Shown piece after piece: positions 55,116-64,000 of a DNA stretch of 64,000 bases. The notes beneath the pieces were generated by a model. It searched no databases and was not told where the DNA came from. It saw only the letters and a program-made list of their open reading frames with translations. Position 1 is the first letter of the stretch. Each line of letters starts with the position of its first letter. The position numbers and the translations under genes are program-made. This stretch comes from Afipia sp. (GTDB lineage Bacteria; Pseudomonadota; Alphaproteobacteria; Rhizobiales; Xanthobacteraceae): positions 744,001-808,000 of the forward strand of contig JANINQ010000021.1 of NCBI GenBank assembly GCA_024508675.1, read 5' to 3'.

Positions 55116-55649
55116 TCAGACGATGCCAGCAAAACCGAGGATGCCGCCCGCAACCAGCACCCAGAGCGGGTTCAGCCGGGTCATTAACGCAACTGCGGCC
55201 GCTCCGATTGTAAGCAGTGCAGCAATCCATGAATGATCGGACGTAAGTGTCAGGATCAATCCGCTGGCGCACATCAGTCCGATGGAGATGGGAACCAGCG
55301 CAGCCTGCAGGATCGCAGGCCAGATCGATTCAGTGGGACGGGCCAGCATGTTGCTGACGAAATAGGCAAAGACCGCCGACGGTCCGCACATGGCGAATGT
55401 CGCCACCAGCGCACCCGCAATGCCTGCAACGTGATAGCCGATCAGCGTCACAATCAGCACGTTGGGCCCGGGAGAGAGCTGCGAGATCGCGAACATGTCC
55501 GCGAACTGCGCATCCGTCATCCAGTGCCTGACCTCAACGGCAACACGATGCATTTCCGGAATGGTGGAATTCGCCCCTCCGATCGCAAGCAAGGACATCA
55601 GCCCGAACGTCCACGCCATCGTAAAGAGTACGTTGACCGGCGAGTTCAC
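55116..55649 (-). CDS. Chromate transporter, C-terminal half protein
   Basis: The GTG start at 55649 overlaps the preceding ChrA half gene by GTGA, giving 177 residues; the 334-aa track ORF is a wrong-frame extension. It contains FGLMSLLAIGGANSTIPEMHRVAVEVRHWMTDAQFADMFAISQLSPGPNVLIVTLIGY, the CHR-domain motif. Single-domain CHR proteins act in pairs, here with the gene upstream. Chromate or sulfate-like anion export is the family role; the substrate is not proven. Confidence 0.88.
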   Translation of the reverse strand: MNSPVNVLFTMAWTFGLMSLLAIGGANSTIPEMHRVAVEVRHWMTDAQFADMFAISQLSPGPNVLIVTLIGYHVAGIAGALVATFAMCGPSAVFAYFVSNMLARPTESIWPAILQAALVPISIGLMCASGLILTLTSDHSWIAALLTIGAAAVALMTRLNPLWVLVAGGILGFAGIV

Positions 55650-56248
55650 GCTGCCGCCTTTCTTCGCGTGGCGAACGTGAGCGCAATGCTGAACGGAATG
55701 GCCGAGAGCAGGACCGGCACCAGCGGGAGCCGCAAAATGCCTATCGCGATGAAAACTGCGGCCAGCAGCGTCAGCGCGACGGGATCGCGCCGCTTCACGA
55801 GCGGCATCATCATGCGCGCGATGACAGCGAGAAACAGGCCGATGGCCGCGCAAGACACGCCGGCCAGAGTGCGCTGCAATGCCGGAATCTCTCCATAGCG
55901 TGCATAGATTGCAGCCAGCACGGTGACGATCACCACTGGCGGCCCGATCAGACCGAGAAACGCCGCGATGCTTCCCGGAATGCCGCGAAAGCGCGCGCCG
56001 AACACCACCGACAGGTTGACGATGTTCGGGCCGGGCAGGAAATGACAGAGCGCGAAGGCCTCGTTGAATTCGTCGGGCGTCATCCAGCGATGCTGATCGA
56101 CAATGGCCCGCCTTGCCCACACCAGCACGCCGCCAAACCCGGCCAATGACATTTTGGCGAACGCGACAAACAGCTCGAGCAATCCCGGACGCTCCGGGAT
56201 TATTGCATCGTCAGGCGGGGAAATGGCTGGAACGCTTTCGGGAGGCAT
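55646..56248 (-). CDS. Chromate transporter, N-terminal half protein
   Basis: The start at 56248 (MPPESVPAISPPDDAIIPERPGLLELFVAFAKMSLAGFGG) gives 200 residues. It has the CHR motif FGGVLVWARRAIVDQHRWMTPDEFNEAFALCHFLPGPNIVNLSVVFGARFRG and several membrane segments. It overlaps the next half gene by 4 nt and is opposite in strand to the tmRNA gene. Together the two single-domain proteins make a short-chain chromate transporter pair. Confidence 0.88.
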   Translation of the reverse strand: MPPESVPAISPPDDAIIPERPGLLELFVAFAKMSLAGFGGVLVWARRAIVDQHRWMTPDEFNEAFALCHFLPGPNIVNLSVVFGARFRGIPGSIAAFLGLIGPPVVIVTVLAAIYARYGEIPALQRTLAGVSCAAIGLFLAVIARMMMPLVKRRDPVALTLLAAVFIAIGILRLPLVPVLLSAIPFSIALTFATRRKAAA

Positions 56249-56424
56249 GGCCCGATGTAGAATGCCCGTAGGCGCGGGCCAATCGCTATTCCGGTGCGGC
56301 GCGCATGCATGGAACGCAAACCGGAACATTGCGAGGGCTGCGCTCCTGCCGCCCAAAGACGGAAACCGGGGGGCTTTTGCGCGGGCGATTTGCCCCCTAT
56401 ATTGAGCGTGCCGGTTCGCCGGCT

Positions 56425-56765
56425 ATGGAAATAAATGGCCGTCGTAATAAACCATTCGGACCCGGGGGCAGCACCCGGCGCCTCCACCAAAACCCGGACT
56501 CTCCGCCACCAATCGGCGGGTTTCGGCGGGGGCGAAACAGGATCGACGAGGGCGTAAAGGACTCGCTTTTTCTCGGTATTGTTCCGCCGTTATCGGGCTA
56601 TTCAATAGTTGCAAACGACAACTATGCTCCGGTTGCTCAGGCTGCGTAACGCAGTTTGAAATACCGACTTAAAGTCCTGATGGATTAAGCCCCGTCAGGC
56701 GGGGTCCGGAGGCACCTGGCAACAGAAGCCTCCACTTTAACCTCACCGGATCACACTGGATTTAT
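56425..56765 (+). ncRNA. ssrA: Permuted two-piece tmRNA (ssrA)
   Basis: The acceptor piece comes first: its 3' end CGCCTCCACCA stops at 56489. After a spacer with a hairpin (56490-56527) the coding piece begins at 56528 with GGGGGCGAAACAGG. GGGGGCG pairs with CGCCTCC to close the acceptor stem, seven pairs with one G-U. The tag reading frame at 56611-56649 encodes ANDNYAPVAQAA and a TAA stop, matching the alphaproteobacterial tag. The outer ends are estimated. tmRNA with SmpB rescues stalled ribosomes and tags the products for ClpXP. Confidence 0.93.
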
Positions 56766-56932
56766 TGGCGTCGTCCGTTGCGGACGGCGAGAATATCTGC
56801 GATCTGCGTTGCGCAGAGGCTGACCTGCGGGCCATGACCGGATAGCATGGATTAAACGGCGAGTCGGGACATGCGCTCCGGCCATCCCGCACCATTCGAA
56901 TTCGACCAGACGACCTTTTACAGGACCAGATA

Positions 56933-57427
56933 ATGGCGACCGATCACATTCGTTATGATGTCCTCGCGCGCGATGCGCTGCGCGGCGTACTCAAGCATGT
57001 GCTCGCGGACGCCGCCGAACACGGCCTGCCCGGTGAACATCATTTCTACATCACGTTCCTGTCCAAGGCCGAGGGCGTGAAGCTCTCCCCGCGGCTGCTA
57101 TCGCAATATCCTCAGGAAATGACCGTGATCCTCCAGCATCAGTTCTGGGATCTGGTCGTTACCGACGATCGCTTCGAGGTTGGACTGTCGTTCAACGGCA
57201 TCCCCGAGCGGCTCGTGATCCCGTTCAGCGCGATCAAGAGCTTCTTCGATCCGTCGGTGCAGTTCGGACTGCAGTTCGAGCCCGTCGATGCTCCCGCAGC
57301 CGAAGCGGAAACACCAGCCGAAGCATTGCCCGCTGCAGTCGCGACGGACACACCGGCTGACGACGAACCAGTCAAGCAGGGCGAAGGCGCCGAGGTTGTG
57401 CGGCTCGACCGCTTCCGCAAGAAATAA
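56933..57427 (+). CDS. sspB: SspB family ClpXP adaptor protein
   Basis: The 164-residue protein starts MATDHIRYDVLARDALRGVLKHVLADAAEHGLPGEHHFYITF and has the ssrA-tag binding fold (LSPRLLSQYPQEMTVILQHQFWDLVV, FEVGLSFNGIPERLVIPFSAIKSFFDPSVQFGLQF). A flexible Ala/Glu/Pro linker leads to a C-terminal EVVRLDRFRKK, resembling the ClpX-binding XB motif. It binds tagged proteins and delivers them to ClpXP. It lies just 3' of ssrA, so the tag gene and its adaptor are neighbours. Confidence 0.93.
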   Translation: MATDHIRYDVLARDALRGVLKHVLADAAEHGLPGEHHFYITFLSKAEGVKLSPRLLSQYPQEMTVILQHQFWDLVVTDDRFEVGLSFNGIPERLVIPFSAIKSFFDPSVQFGLQFEPVDAPAAEAETPAEALPAAVATDTPADDEPVKQGEGAEVVRLDRFRKK

Positions 57428-57572
57428 TCCGCCACAACCGATTTCACTGTTCTCATCTTGAGGCTTTCTAAGCGCGAACGCTGTTTTCGCGCTGCAAGGC
57501 ACGCTGACGCGGTTGCATGCCCTCATAATGAGGTCCAAACTTCGGTGTCCCCACAACGCACCGGAAATGATG

Positions 57573-58976
57573 ATGGCCGCTCAGAAGAAAAACACGCGCA
57601 CCGAAACCGACACGTTCGGACCGATCGAGGTGCCTGCGGATCACTACTGGGGCGCGCAAACCGAGCGATCGAAGCACAATTTCAGGATCGGCAATGAACG
57701 CATGCCGATGCCGATCGTGCGTGCGCTGGCTATCGTCAAGCTCGCCGCAGCCCAGACCAATCTCGAACTCGGACTGCTCGATCAGCGCCGCGCTCGCGCG
57801 ATCATCCGCGCCGCGCGCGAGGTGATCGACGGCGAACTCGACGACAATTTCCCGCTGGTGGTCTGGCAGACCGGCTCGGGCACGCAGTCCAATATGAACC
57901 TCAATGAGGTGATCGCCAACCGCGCCAGCGAGCTGCTCGGCGGCGTCCCGGGCACCAAGAAGCCGGTGCATCCGAACGATCACGTCAACATGAGTCAGTC
58001 GTCGAACGACTCGTTTCCGACGGCCATGCACATCGCCGCCGCCGAGCGCATCGCCAACGATCTGCTGCCGGGACTGACGATTCTGCTGAAGGCACTGCGG
58101 CAGAAGGAAAAGGCGTTCGCGCGGATCGTGAAGATCGGCCGCACGCACACGCAGGACGCGACGCCACTGACCCTGGGCCAGGAATTTTCTGGATACGCAG
58201 CACAGGTCGAAAGCGGCATCGCGCGGATTCGCACGGCGGCAAAAGATCTTTACCCTCTGGCGCAGGGCGGCACCGCGGTCGGCACCGGCCTGAACTCCCA
58301 TCCGCGCTTCGCCAAGCTCTTCGCAAAGAAAGTCGCGGCCCTCACCAGACTGCCCTTCACCACTGCGCCCAACAAGTTCGAAGCGCTGGCTTCGAACGAT
58401 GCCTATGTCTTCGTGCACGGCGCGATCAATTCAACCGCGACCGGACTGTTCAAGATCGCCAACGACATCCGGCTGCTCGGCTCTGGCCCCCGCTCCGGCC
58501 TCGGCGAACTGATCCTGCCCGAAAACGAGCCGGGCTCGTCGATCATGCCGGGCAAGGTCAACCCGACACAATGCGAAGCTATGACCATGGTGTGCTGCCA
58601 GATCTTCGGCAATCAGACTGCTATCACTGTCGCCGGCAGTCAGGGCCATTTCGAACTGAACGTCTACAAGCCGGTGATGGCGCACTGCATGCTGCAATCG
58701 ATTCAGCTCATGGCCGACGTCTCGCGTTCATTTACCGAACATTGCGTTGTCGGGATTCGCGCGGACGAGAAGCGAATCGATGAATTGATGCGGCGCTCGC
58801 TGATGCTGGTGACAGCGCTTGCCCCGAAGATCGGCTACGACAATGCCGCAAAGGTCGCCAAGACTGCTCATGCGAACGGCACCACACTGAAAGAAGAGGC
58901 AGTTCGTCTTGGCTTGGTGTCCGCTGCGGAGTTCGATCGGCTCGTGAAGCCGGAGAAGATGACTCGTCCGGGCTAA
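57573..58976 (+). CDS. fumC: Class II fumarate hydratase
   Basis: The protein has three consecutive ATGs (57567-57575); [16 protein letters not shown] from 57573 has the best spacing from GGAA and gives 467 residues, the FumC length. Landmarks are the N-terminal [84 protein letters not shown] and the signature [16 protein letters not shown]. It hydrates fumarate to malate in the TCA cycle and contains no iron-sulfur cluster. Confidence 0.97.
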   Translation: MAAQKKNTRTETDTFGPIEVPADHYWGAQTERSKHNFRIGNERMPMPIVRALAIVKLAAAQTNLELGLLDQRRARAIIRAAREVIDGELDDNFPLVVWQTGSGTQSNMNLNEVIANRASELLGGVPGTKKPVHPNDHVNMSQSSNDSFPTAMHIAAAERIANDLLPGLTILLKALRQKEKAFARIVKIGRTHTQDATPLTLGQEFSGYAAQVESGIARIRTAAKDLYPLAQGGTAVGTGLNSHPRFAKLFAKKVAALTRLPFTTAPNKFEALASNDAYVFVHGAINSTATGLFKIANDIRLLGSGPRSGLGELILPENEPGSSIMPGKVNPTQCEAMTMVCCQIFGNQTAITVAGSQGHFELNVYKPVMAHCMLQSIQLMADVSRSFTEHCVVGIRADEKRIDELMRRSLMLVTALAPKIGYDNAAKVAKTAHANGTTLKEEAVRLGLVSAAEFDRLVKPEKMTRPG

Positions 58977-59241
58977 CAGCAGCGCGCGTACATTAACTTA
59001 CGGTAATCTTAGGCGGACATCTCGTCGCACCACCTAAAGTCATACGCCTAATGGCTACCATCTGCTGCGCGACGCATGCTAACTTTTCATCTGCGCCGCG
59101 CTGCATCAGCGCATCGAATAACGAACGACATTCAAAACGGACCGCGTGAGCAATTCGCTCTGACGAGTCCCCAACAGGACAAGCGCACCCGGCGTTCATC
59201 GCGTGCCGTATCCGCATTGTCCCAAAAAATAAGGAGACGTG

Positions 59242-59430
59242 ATGGGTGATTTGGTGAACCTGAAACAGGTTAAAAAACGCATCGCACGCGAAGCGGCGGA
59301 GAAGCAGGCGGAGACCAATCGTGCCCGCTTCGGCCGCACCAAGAACGAACGCAGCCGCGATGAATTCCAGGCCACGCGCGCCAGCGGCATCCTCGATCAG
59401 CATCGCATCGATGATGGAACGCCAGCATGA
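59242..59430 (+). CDS. DUF4169 family protein
   Basis: The start at 59242, with AAGGAG five bases upstream, gives 62 residues: MGDLVNLKQVKKRIAREAAEKQAETNRARFGRTKNERSRDEF. The family is short, charged and helical, found widely next to an RHH_4 gene in alphaproteobacteria. It overlaps the RHH gene by 4 nt. Its function is unknown. Confidence 0.85.
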   Translation: MGDLVNLKQVKKRIAREAAEKQAETNRARFGRTKNERSRDEFQATRASGILDQHRIDDGTPA

Positions 59431-59699
59431 AATCTCCTGTCGTCAAACGCTCGATCGTCGTCGCCGGTCACAAGACCAGCGTCAGTCTTGAAGAAGCCTT
59501 CTGGAATGGCATGAAGGAAATCGCCTCGGTGAGAAGTCTCACCCTGTCCGAACTGGTGGGCGAGATCGACGGCGGCCGTCAGCAGGGGAACCTCTCTTCT
59601 GCAATCCGCCTCTTCGTGCTGGATTACTTCCGGTCACGCGCGGCCCACACGACCGGAAACGGCAGCAGCAGATTGCCTGCTGAAGGTCCTCATCCGTAA
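59427..59699 (+). CDS. Ribbon-helix-helix domain protein (RHH_4), paralogue 1
   Basis: The 90-residue protein begins MKSPVVKRSIVVAGHKTSVSLEEAFWNGMKEIASVRSLTLSELVGEID, the standard RHH_4 sequence, and has an extended C-terminal tail after the helix LSSAIRLFVLDYFRSRAA. RHH proteins bind DNA as dimers. It overlaps DUF4169 by 4 nt. A closely related copy lies 250 bp downstream. Confidence 0.85.
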   Translation: MKSPVVKRSIVVAGHKTSVSLEEAFWNGMKEIASVRSLTLSELVGEIDGGRQQGNLSSAIRLFVLDYFRSRAAHTTGNGSSRLPAEGPHP

Positions 59700-59789
59700 T
59701 TCTCCGCATCGTACAGCTACGATCCTGACTCCGCCGTAGGTTTTCGTCCGAATACCGCGGCGGGTCGGCTTCCGTTACTATGTACCTGT

Positions 59790-59816
59790 GTCTCGAAATG
59801 CATACCGTTTCGAGAC
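59790..59816. repeat. Nine-bp inverted repeat between the RHH paralogues
   Basis: GTCTCGAAA and TTTCGAGAC flank a nine-base spacer. The arms are perfect. The element lies about 90 bp after the first RHH stop and 130 bp before the second RHH start; it could be a terminator arm pair or an RHH operator. Confidence 0.6.
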
Positions 59817-59945
59817 TGGCTGCGGGGGCGGCTGCAATTCTGATCCGCGCAGCGAGATCATCATCGTGCCAGTACCAGCGCGTCATCAGCCGCGAGATAC
59901 ATTCTCGCTGCATGAGATCGCTTGGCCAGAATGGGGGCAGCTTCG

Positions 59946-60269
59946 ATGCAGAACGACAACCACACGCAGATCATGGACAGCGGCTTCGTCCACAACGTCA
60001 AGGAGTTCGCCGTTGTCAAACGCTCCGTCGTCGTCGGCGGTCACAAGACCAGCGTTAGTCTTGAAGACGCATTCTGGACCAGCCTGAAAGACATCGCGAC
60101 GCGGCGCGGCCTGCCGCTGTCGACCCAGATCGACGCCATCGACCGCACACGCAGGACGGCAAACCTCTCATCCGCGATCCGCCTGTTCGTGCTGGATCAC
60201 TTCCGCACCCGCGCCGTCACGTCGGTCTTCATCGGCGAACGGCAGCCGTCGCATCACGTTATTCGCTAG
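59946..60269 (+). CDS. Ribbon-helix-helix domain protein (RHH_4), paralogue 2
   Basis: Starting at 59946 (MQNDNHTQIMDSGFVHNVKEFAVVKRSVVVGGHKTSVSLEDAFWTSLKDIATRRGLPLSTQID) the protein has 107 residues; an ATG at 59922 is an alternative. The core VKRSVVVGGHKTSVSLE(D) and the C-terminal LSSAIRLFVLDHFRTRAV match the first copy closely, with a longer N-terminus of about 27 residues. No DUF4169 partner is adjacent. It may be a tandem duplication. Confidence 0.83.
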   Translation: MQNDNHTQIMDSGFVHNVKEFAVVKRSVVVGGHKTSVSLEDAFWTSLKDIATRRGLPLSTQIDAIDRTRRTANLSSAIRLFVLDHFRTRAVTSVFIGERQPSHHVIR

Positions 60270-60274
60270 AGCCA

Positions 60275-60370
60275 TTCCGGCTTTGATGGGATCAAAGCCG
60301 GAACTCCAGCTTGATATTCTGACGCGTTTTCTTGACTCGAACCGGTACCCGCTTCGCTTCAAAACACCAT
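60275..60370. repeat. Composite interspersed repeat at the RHH/AsmA junction
   Basis: A perfect thirteen-pair hairpin TTCCGGCTTTGAT-GGG-ATCAAAGCCGGAA (60275-60303) is followed by a second segment with GACGCGTTTTCTTGACTCG and CCGGTACCCGCTTCGCTTC. I recall this pair of segments together in intergenic DNA of Bradyrhizobiaceae. Its position between convergent genes also makes it a possible terminator. Confidence 0.7.
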
Positions 60371-60373
60371 GGA

Positions 60374-63300
60374 TCAGAACGTGCCCGCCGGAGCGGCGGG
60401 CCGTTGTTTCTGCAGTCGCATGGCGCCCGGCGCAGGCCTGATGTCGATGGGCGGAGGCAATGGCTGCACCACTGCATTTCCGTTCGCCGGAGGCGGCGCT
60501 GAAGCTGGCGGCGGCGGGCTGGCCGCCACAGGCGGGCGCGGCGCAGGTGTCTTCGCCGCAGGAGCTTTTCGCCGCGGATCGCGATTGGGCATCTTCACCT
60601 GCGAAGGCGGAATTGGCTCGACCGAGGGCAAATCCTCCTCCCACAATTGCTCATCTGCTTCCGGCGCAGGCGTCACGCCACGTTCGATCTGATCGAGGCG
60701 GCGGGTCTCGCGGTCGATGGCGCGCAGTCCAAGCCATGACGACAACGCCGCGACATCGACCGCGCGCGCCAAACGGTCCGGCGGGCCGTTAAGATCGATC
60801 CGGATTTCGGGACGTCCGTTCAGCGGCCGCGTGGTTACGGGCGACATGATTGCACGGAGGTCGGCCTGATCCGCGAGTAAGTCGTATCCGCCCGCGATCG
60901 CGACACGCGCTCGTCTTGATTCCAGCGTCGCCGTCTCGACACGCAGCCGGCCATCCTTGATGCTGAATGGAATCTGCGCAGACGGCACCGTCAGCGCACC
61001 GGCAGCCAGCACGGGCTCGACAACATCCTTCAACCTGATGTCATCCCTCGCCTGCCCGCCATCGCTGGCACGCATCGCGGCCTCGAAGGCGCGCGGATCA
61101 AGGCCCGCGATACGGGCATCAGACAGTGTGAGTGTACCGGCACCCGACAATGCCCCTGTCAGCCCCGCAGCGCTACGCCCCTGCCCCGAAAGCGTCATCT
61201 GCAGTGCGACCTTGCTCTCGGGAATTGCAAGACCCCGATAGCGAAGCGCCGCGCCATCGACGTTGCTGAGCTGGATGCGCGCGTTGAACGCCGTACCCTG
61301 GTTGCCTGCGCCCTGCCGCGCATCGAGATTGATGGCCGCCTCACCGCCGCCGATCCCGCCTTTGACATCTTCGAGAACCAGCGACTGGCCATCGCCCTTG
61401 AGCGCTCCACCCAACGGCCTCAACTCAGCACCACCCGGAAGAACCGCACTCAATGCCTGAAACGCCAGTCTGCCGCGCCAGCCGCGCAGCCAGCCTCTAT
61501 CAAGGGGCGTTGATGAGTCATGTCCTGCCGCGCCGAATGCGAGACCCGTGACAGCAGCCAGATCCAGCGTATCGAGTCCGATCTCGCCATCGACGCCAGT
61601 TTCTTCGCCGCGTGTCAGTGTCAGCCGCCCGCGGATGCGCGAGCCTGCCACCGTGGCGTCGAGATCGTCGAAGGTGAAGACATTGCCCGACACGCCAAGC
61701 CGCGAGGACAGTGACAGCGGCGAGAGGCTTCCCGGCGCTGCGCTGAGCCAGGCTGAGAGATCCGCGCGACGCACCGCGACATTGAGCGTCGCTTCAGGTT
61801 GTCCGGCCCATGGATTGCCCGCTCCCTGAACCTCGCCATCGACATCCGCGCCGGTCAGCTTAGCCTTCAGTTGCAGCGGCGCACCCCACGCACCGCTCGC
61901 AGATGCCTCGAACTGCGCAGGGCGGTCGCCGGCAGAAACAACACCAGCCAAGCCCAGCGCCTGAACAAGATTGCTTGCGTTGTCGGCGGAAAGCTTCACA
62001 TCGGCGCTCACGTCGGTGCCGTTGAGCGCGGCAAGATTCGATCCGGTTACAATATCGATGGCCGGCGCGGCAGTCAGCGTGATCGCACCTTTCATCTGCG
62101 CGGCATCGATGTCGAGGGCCGCACGGCCATTGGCACGCGAGTGGTCTCTGGCGACGTCCACTGACAGGCGCGTCTTCACTGGGCCAAGACCGGACAAAGC
62201 GTTCAACCTCTCCGCGACGGCGGGAGCAAACGGCGCGACCAGTCCGCCGATCCGCGTCAACGACGGCGCAGCAGCATCCAGTGCAAGTTTACCCTTGCCG
62301 TCGATACGATCGAATGAACCAGTGCCGGTTATCGCGAGATCGCTGCCAGCCTCACCGATCTGAATCCGCTCGAGAGCGATGGTCTTCGGTCCGTAGCCGA
62401 GCGTGAGGCCAACCGGCTTTACATCCTGTCCTGCGATCACGGCACGGCCGGCGGCCAGCGCAATCCGCGCTTCGTCGGGTAGTGTCGCCTGTGGTCCGGC
62501 CAGCACCGCCGCGAGCGATGACATCGCATCCATATCCAGACTCGCGGCTGTCAACGAGGCTTCAAACCGCGTCTTCCCCTCATCGGTCGTCAGCAGCGCG
62601 ACACGCCCATCGATCGCGCCGCCGTTGATCTCGGCTTTCATGCCGTCGAGCCCGATCCGGTCCGCGGCGATGGTGGCTTCACCGCGCAGCCGCAGCGGCT
62701 TCTGATTGCGGTATGTCGCATCGCTGCGGCCCTGCAGCCATGCCGTCAGAACATCTGGATCACTGGATTCGAGACTCACCGGCCCGCTGAAACGTGCCGA
62801 CGGGCCCGGCGAAAAAATCGCACCGCTGGCGATCACCCGCGTCGCACCGGGCGCACGCAGTTCGAATTTTCCGACAGACCACGACGTGTCGTCGCCCTGG
62901 ACTGTCGCAGTCACGTTCTGCAGCGGCCGGCCGCCCAGTCCGATCTGATCGGCACTCAATTCGATCTGCGACGGAAGCGGCAGCGCCGGCAGCGATGTCA
63001 CCAGCGCGCGCAAGGCTGGCAACAGCCGCAGCGGTTCGGCGTTTGCCGCGCCTTTTGCCAGCAGGCGATCTGCATCGAGTTGCCGCGCCGACAGCGCGAG
63101 TTTCAGCAAAGGCGACGCGCCGAAGCGGATGTCGCCACTACCGGTCAGCCGCATCGCGTTGTCGTCGGGGCCGTAGGCAGCTTCGACCTGATCGAACGTG
63201 GCGGATGACGGATTGGCCTTGACCCGCGAGGAGATTTTCCAGGGCTGCCCCTGCTCGGCAGCTTTGACATCCACCGCCCGCGCCAGCACCAGCGCGCCGT

Positions 63301-63994
63301 CGAAGTTCGGCACGGCATTGTCGAATGTCAGCGTGCCGTCGAGATCGGCCAGCAGCGGCCGCTCGCCGGGATCGGCGGTGACATGCACGCGCGTGCCCTT
63401 GCCGTCACCTGTCTGTCCTGACGACATGCGGAACGGCGTCCGCGCGCCGAGCAGCGTGAACGACCCGTCGCCACGCATGCTGCTGGCGAGCGCCCGCACC
63501 TCGCCACTGAATTTGAGGTCGTCAATCCGCACCGTGCCGCCGCTCGAAGCATCATGGAGCATGATCCGACCTGCAATGTTCATGCGGTCGATGGTGAGCG
63601 AGCCAAAATTGGAGCGACCGGCGGCGGACGGCAGTTGGAAGCGGCCCTGCCGATCAAGACCGAGATCGAGCGAGAAATCATTCAACGTCAGTTCGCTGGC
63701 GCGCCATTCACCCCGCATCAGCGACCCGAGGCTGAACTCAACGTCGAGCTTGCCGGCGCTGACCCATGGGGCATTCTTTTCGCCTACGGCGACGTCGTAC
63801 AGCCGCAGCGTCGGCGTCGGCAGCAGCAACGCGTCGAGCTTGCCGGTCACCCTGACCGGCGCGCCGATGACGCGGGACGCTTCCGCCTCGAACTGAGGCC
63901 GGAACTGGTTCCAGTCGACGAAGTACGGCCCGACCAGCGCCGCGATCAGCGCAAGGATAAGGGCAATGGCCAGTCCGAGCAGCGTGGTCTGCAA
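60374..63994 (-). CDS. AsmA family protein
   Basis: The 1206-residue protein starts MQTTLLGLAIALILALIAALVGPYFVDWNQF, a membrane anchor, followed by the AsmA domain (AEASRVIGAPVRVTGKLDALLLPTPTLRLYDVAVG). The long middle is beta-rich repeat, as in the bridge-like lipid-transfer AsmA/TamB/YhdP class, and a C-terminal AsmA_2 part ends before a Pro-rich tail. The start is 6 bp from the window end, and TTG or earlier in-frame starts cannot be excluded. It probably moves phospholipids to the outer membrane or maintains the envelope. It is convergent with the second RHH gene. Confidence 0.9.
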   Translation of the reverse strand: MQTTLLGLAIALILALIAALVGPYFVDWNQFRPQFEAEASRVIGAPVRVTGKLDALLLPTPTLRLYDVAVGEKNAPWVSAGKLDVEFSLGSLMRGEWRASELTLNDFSLDLGLDRQGRFQLPSAAGRSNFGSLTIDRMNIAGRIMLHDASSGGTVRIDDLKFSGEVRALASSMRGDGSFTLLGARTPFRMSSGQTGDGKGTRVHVTADPGERPLLADLDGTLTFDNAVPNFDGALVLARAVDVKAAEQGQPWKISSRVKANPSSATFDQVEAAYGPDDNAMRLTGSGDIRFGASPLLKLALSARQLDADRLLAKGAANAEPLRLLPALRALVTSLPALPLPSQIELSADQIGLGGRPLQNVTATVQGDDTSWSVGKFELRAPGATRVIASGAIFSPGPSARFSGPVSLESSDPDVLTAWLQGRSDATYRNQKPLRLRGEATIAADRIGLDGMKAEINGGAIDGRVALLTTDEGKTRFEASLTAASLDMDAMSSLAAVLAGPQATLPDEARIALAAGRAVIAGQDVKPVGLTLGYGPKTIALERIQIGEAGSDLAITGTGSFDRIDGKGKLALDAAAPSLTRIGGLVAPFAPAVAERLNALSGLGPVKTRLSVDVARDHSRANGRAALDIDAAQMKGAITLTAAPAIDIVTGSNLAALNGTDVSADVKLSADNASNLVQALGLAGVVSAGDRPAQFEASASGAWGAPLQLKAKLTGADVDGEVQGAGNPWAGQPEATLNVAVRRADLSAWLSAAPGSLSPLSLSSRLGVSGNVFTFDDLDATVAGSRIRGRLTLTRGEETGVDGEIGLDTLDLAAVTGLAFGAAGHDSSTPLDRGWLRGWRGRLAFQALSAVLPGGAELRPLGGALKGDGQSLVLEDVKGGIGGGEAAINLDARQGAGNQGTAFNARIQLSNVDGAALRYRGLAIPESKVALQMTLSGQGRSAAGLTGALSGAGTLTLSDARIAGLDPRAFEAAMRASDGGQARDDIRLKDVVEPVLAAGALTVPSAQIPFSIKDGRLRVETATLESRRARVAIAGGYDLLADQADLRAIMSPVTTRPLNGRPEIRIDLNGPPDRLARAVDVAALSSWLGLRAIDRETRRLDQIERGVTPAPEADEQLWEEDLPSVEPIPPSQVKMPNRDPRRKAPAAKTPAPRPPVAASPPPPASAPPPANGNAVVQPLPPPIDIRPAPGAMRLQKQRPAAPAGTF

Positions 63995-64000
63995 GGTCTT

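Noticed and set aside
56305-56649. 114-aa ORF ending in the tmRNA tag peptide
   Set aside because: The tag at its end is read from resumption on tmRNA, not from an upstream start codon.

Overview
The window is a GC-rich alphaproteobacterial chromosome segment, most likely from the Bradyrhizobiaceae/Nitrobacteraceae (Bradyrhizobium, Afipia, Rhodopseudomonas or a relative). Supporting signs are a circularly permuted two-piece tmRNA gene beside an alpha-type sspB, a DUF4169/RHH_4 gene pair, several intact TctABC, TRAP and Liv-type transporters, and two interspersed palindromic repeats of a kind I associate with this family. The taxonomic call is inference from gene content; no rRNA is present.

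Layout. 1-1.3 kb: 5' part of an MdeB/AceE-like ketoacid dehydrogenase E1 gene, divergent from an Lrp-type regulator. 1.3-6.7 kb: FMN-binding oxidase-like gene, then an iron-siderophore locus (AraC regulator, TonB receptor, PepSY reductase-like protein, small membrane protein). 6.9-19.8 kb: the most interesting part, a ten-gene operon reading leftward (Rieske oxygenase alpha, glutamine-synthetase-like ligase, binding protein, amidohydrolase, livHMGF, pcaHG), with a divergent ferredoxin-reductase gene and an IclR regulator. The gene set suggests import of an aromatic amine, gamma-glutamylation, ring dioxygenation and ring cleavage through protocatechuate; para-aminobenzoate is the simplest candidate substrate. 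Two 29-bp copies of a PcaU/PcaR-like three-half-site operator lie in the divergent promoter region.

19.8-25.9 kb: small catabolic genes (CHMI-like isomerase, ABM protein, PEP mutase/isocitrate lyase-family enzyme, enoyl-CoA hydratase, DUF1330, dienelactone hydrolase, tautomerase) with LysR and HxlR regulators. 26.0-26.1 kb: tRNA-Lys(CUU) whose 3' CCA runs into seven copies of an 8-bp tandem repeat. 26.3-30 kb: Spy-like periplasmic protein and a TRAP transporter. 30.2-32 kb: leuA with an unannotated leucine-rich leader peptide. 32-38 kb: secreted hypothetical protein, PPK2, a two-gene osmoprotectant ABC system with fused permease and binding protein, and a membrane sulfatase-family enzyme. 38.4-43.7 kb: ilvB, ilvN, two exporter genes and ilvC, preceded by a classical Leu-Ile-Val attenuator.

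43.8-51.7 kb: small membrane isomerase-like gene, miaA/serB (divergent, 9 bp apart), hflK-hflC-DUF2065-degP, folA-thyA. 51.8-56.2 kb: TctBAC transporter and a split chromate transporter. 56.4-60.3 kb: permuted ssrA, sspB, fumC, DUF4169 and two RHH paralogues. 60.4-64 kb: a large AsmA-like protein. No insertion sequence, prophage or CRISPR array was seen. Most long antisense ORFs in the track are GC-rich shadows of these genes.
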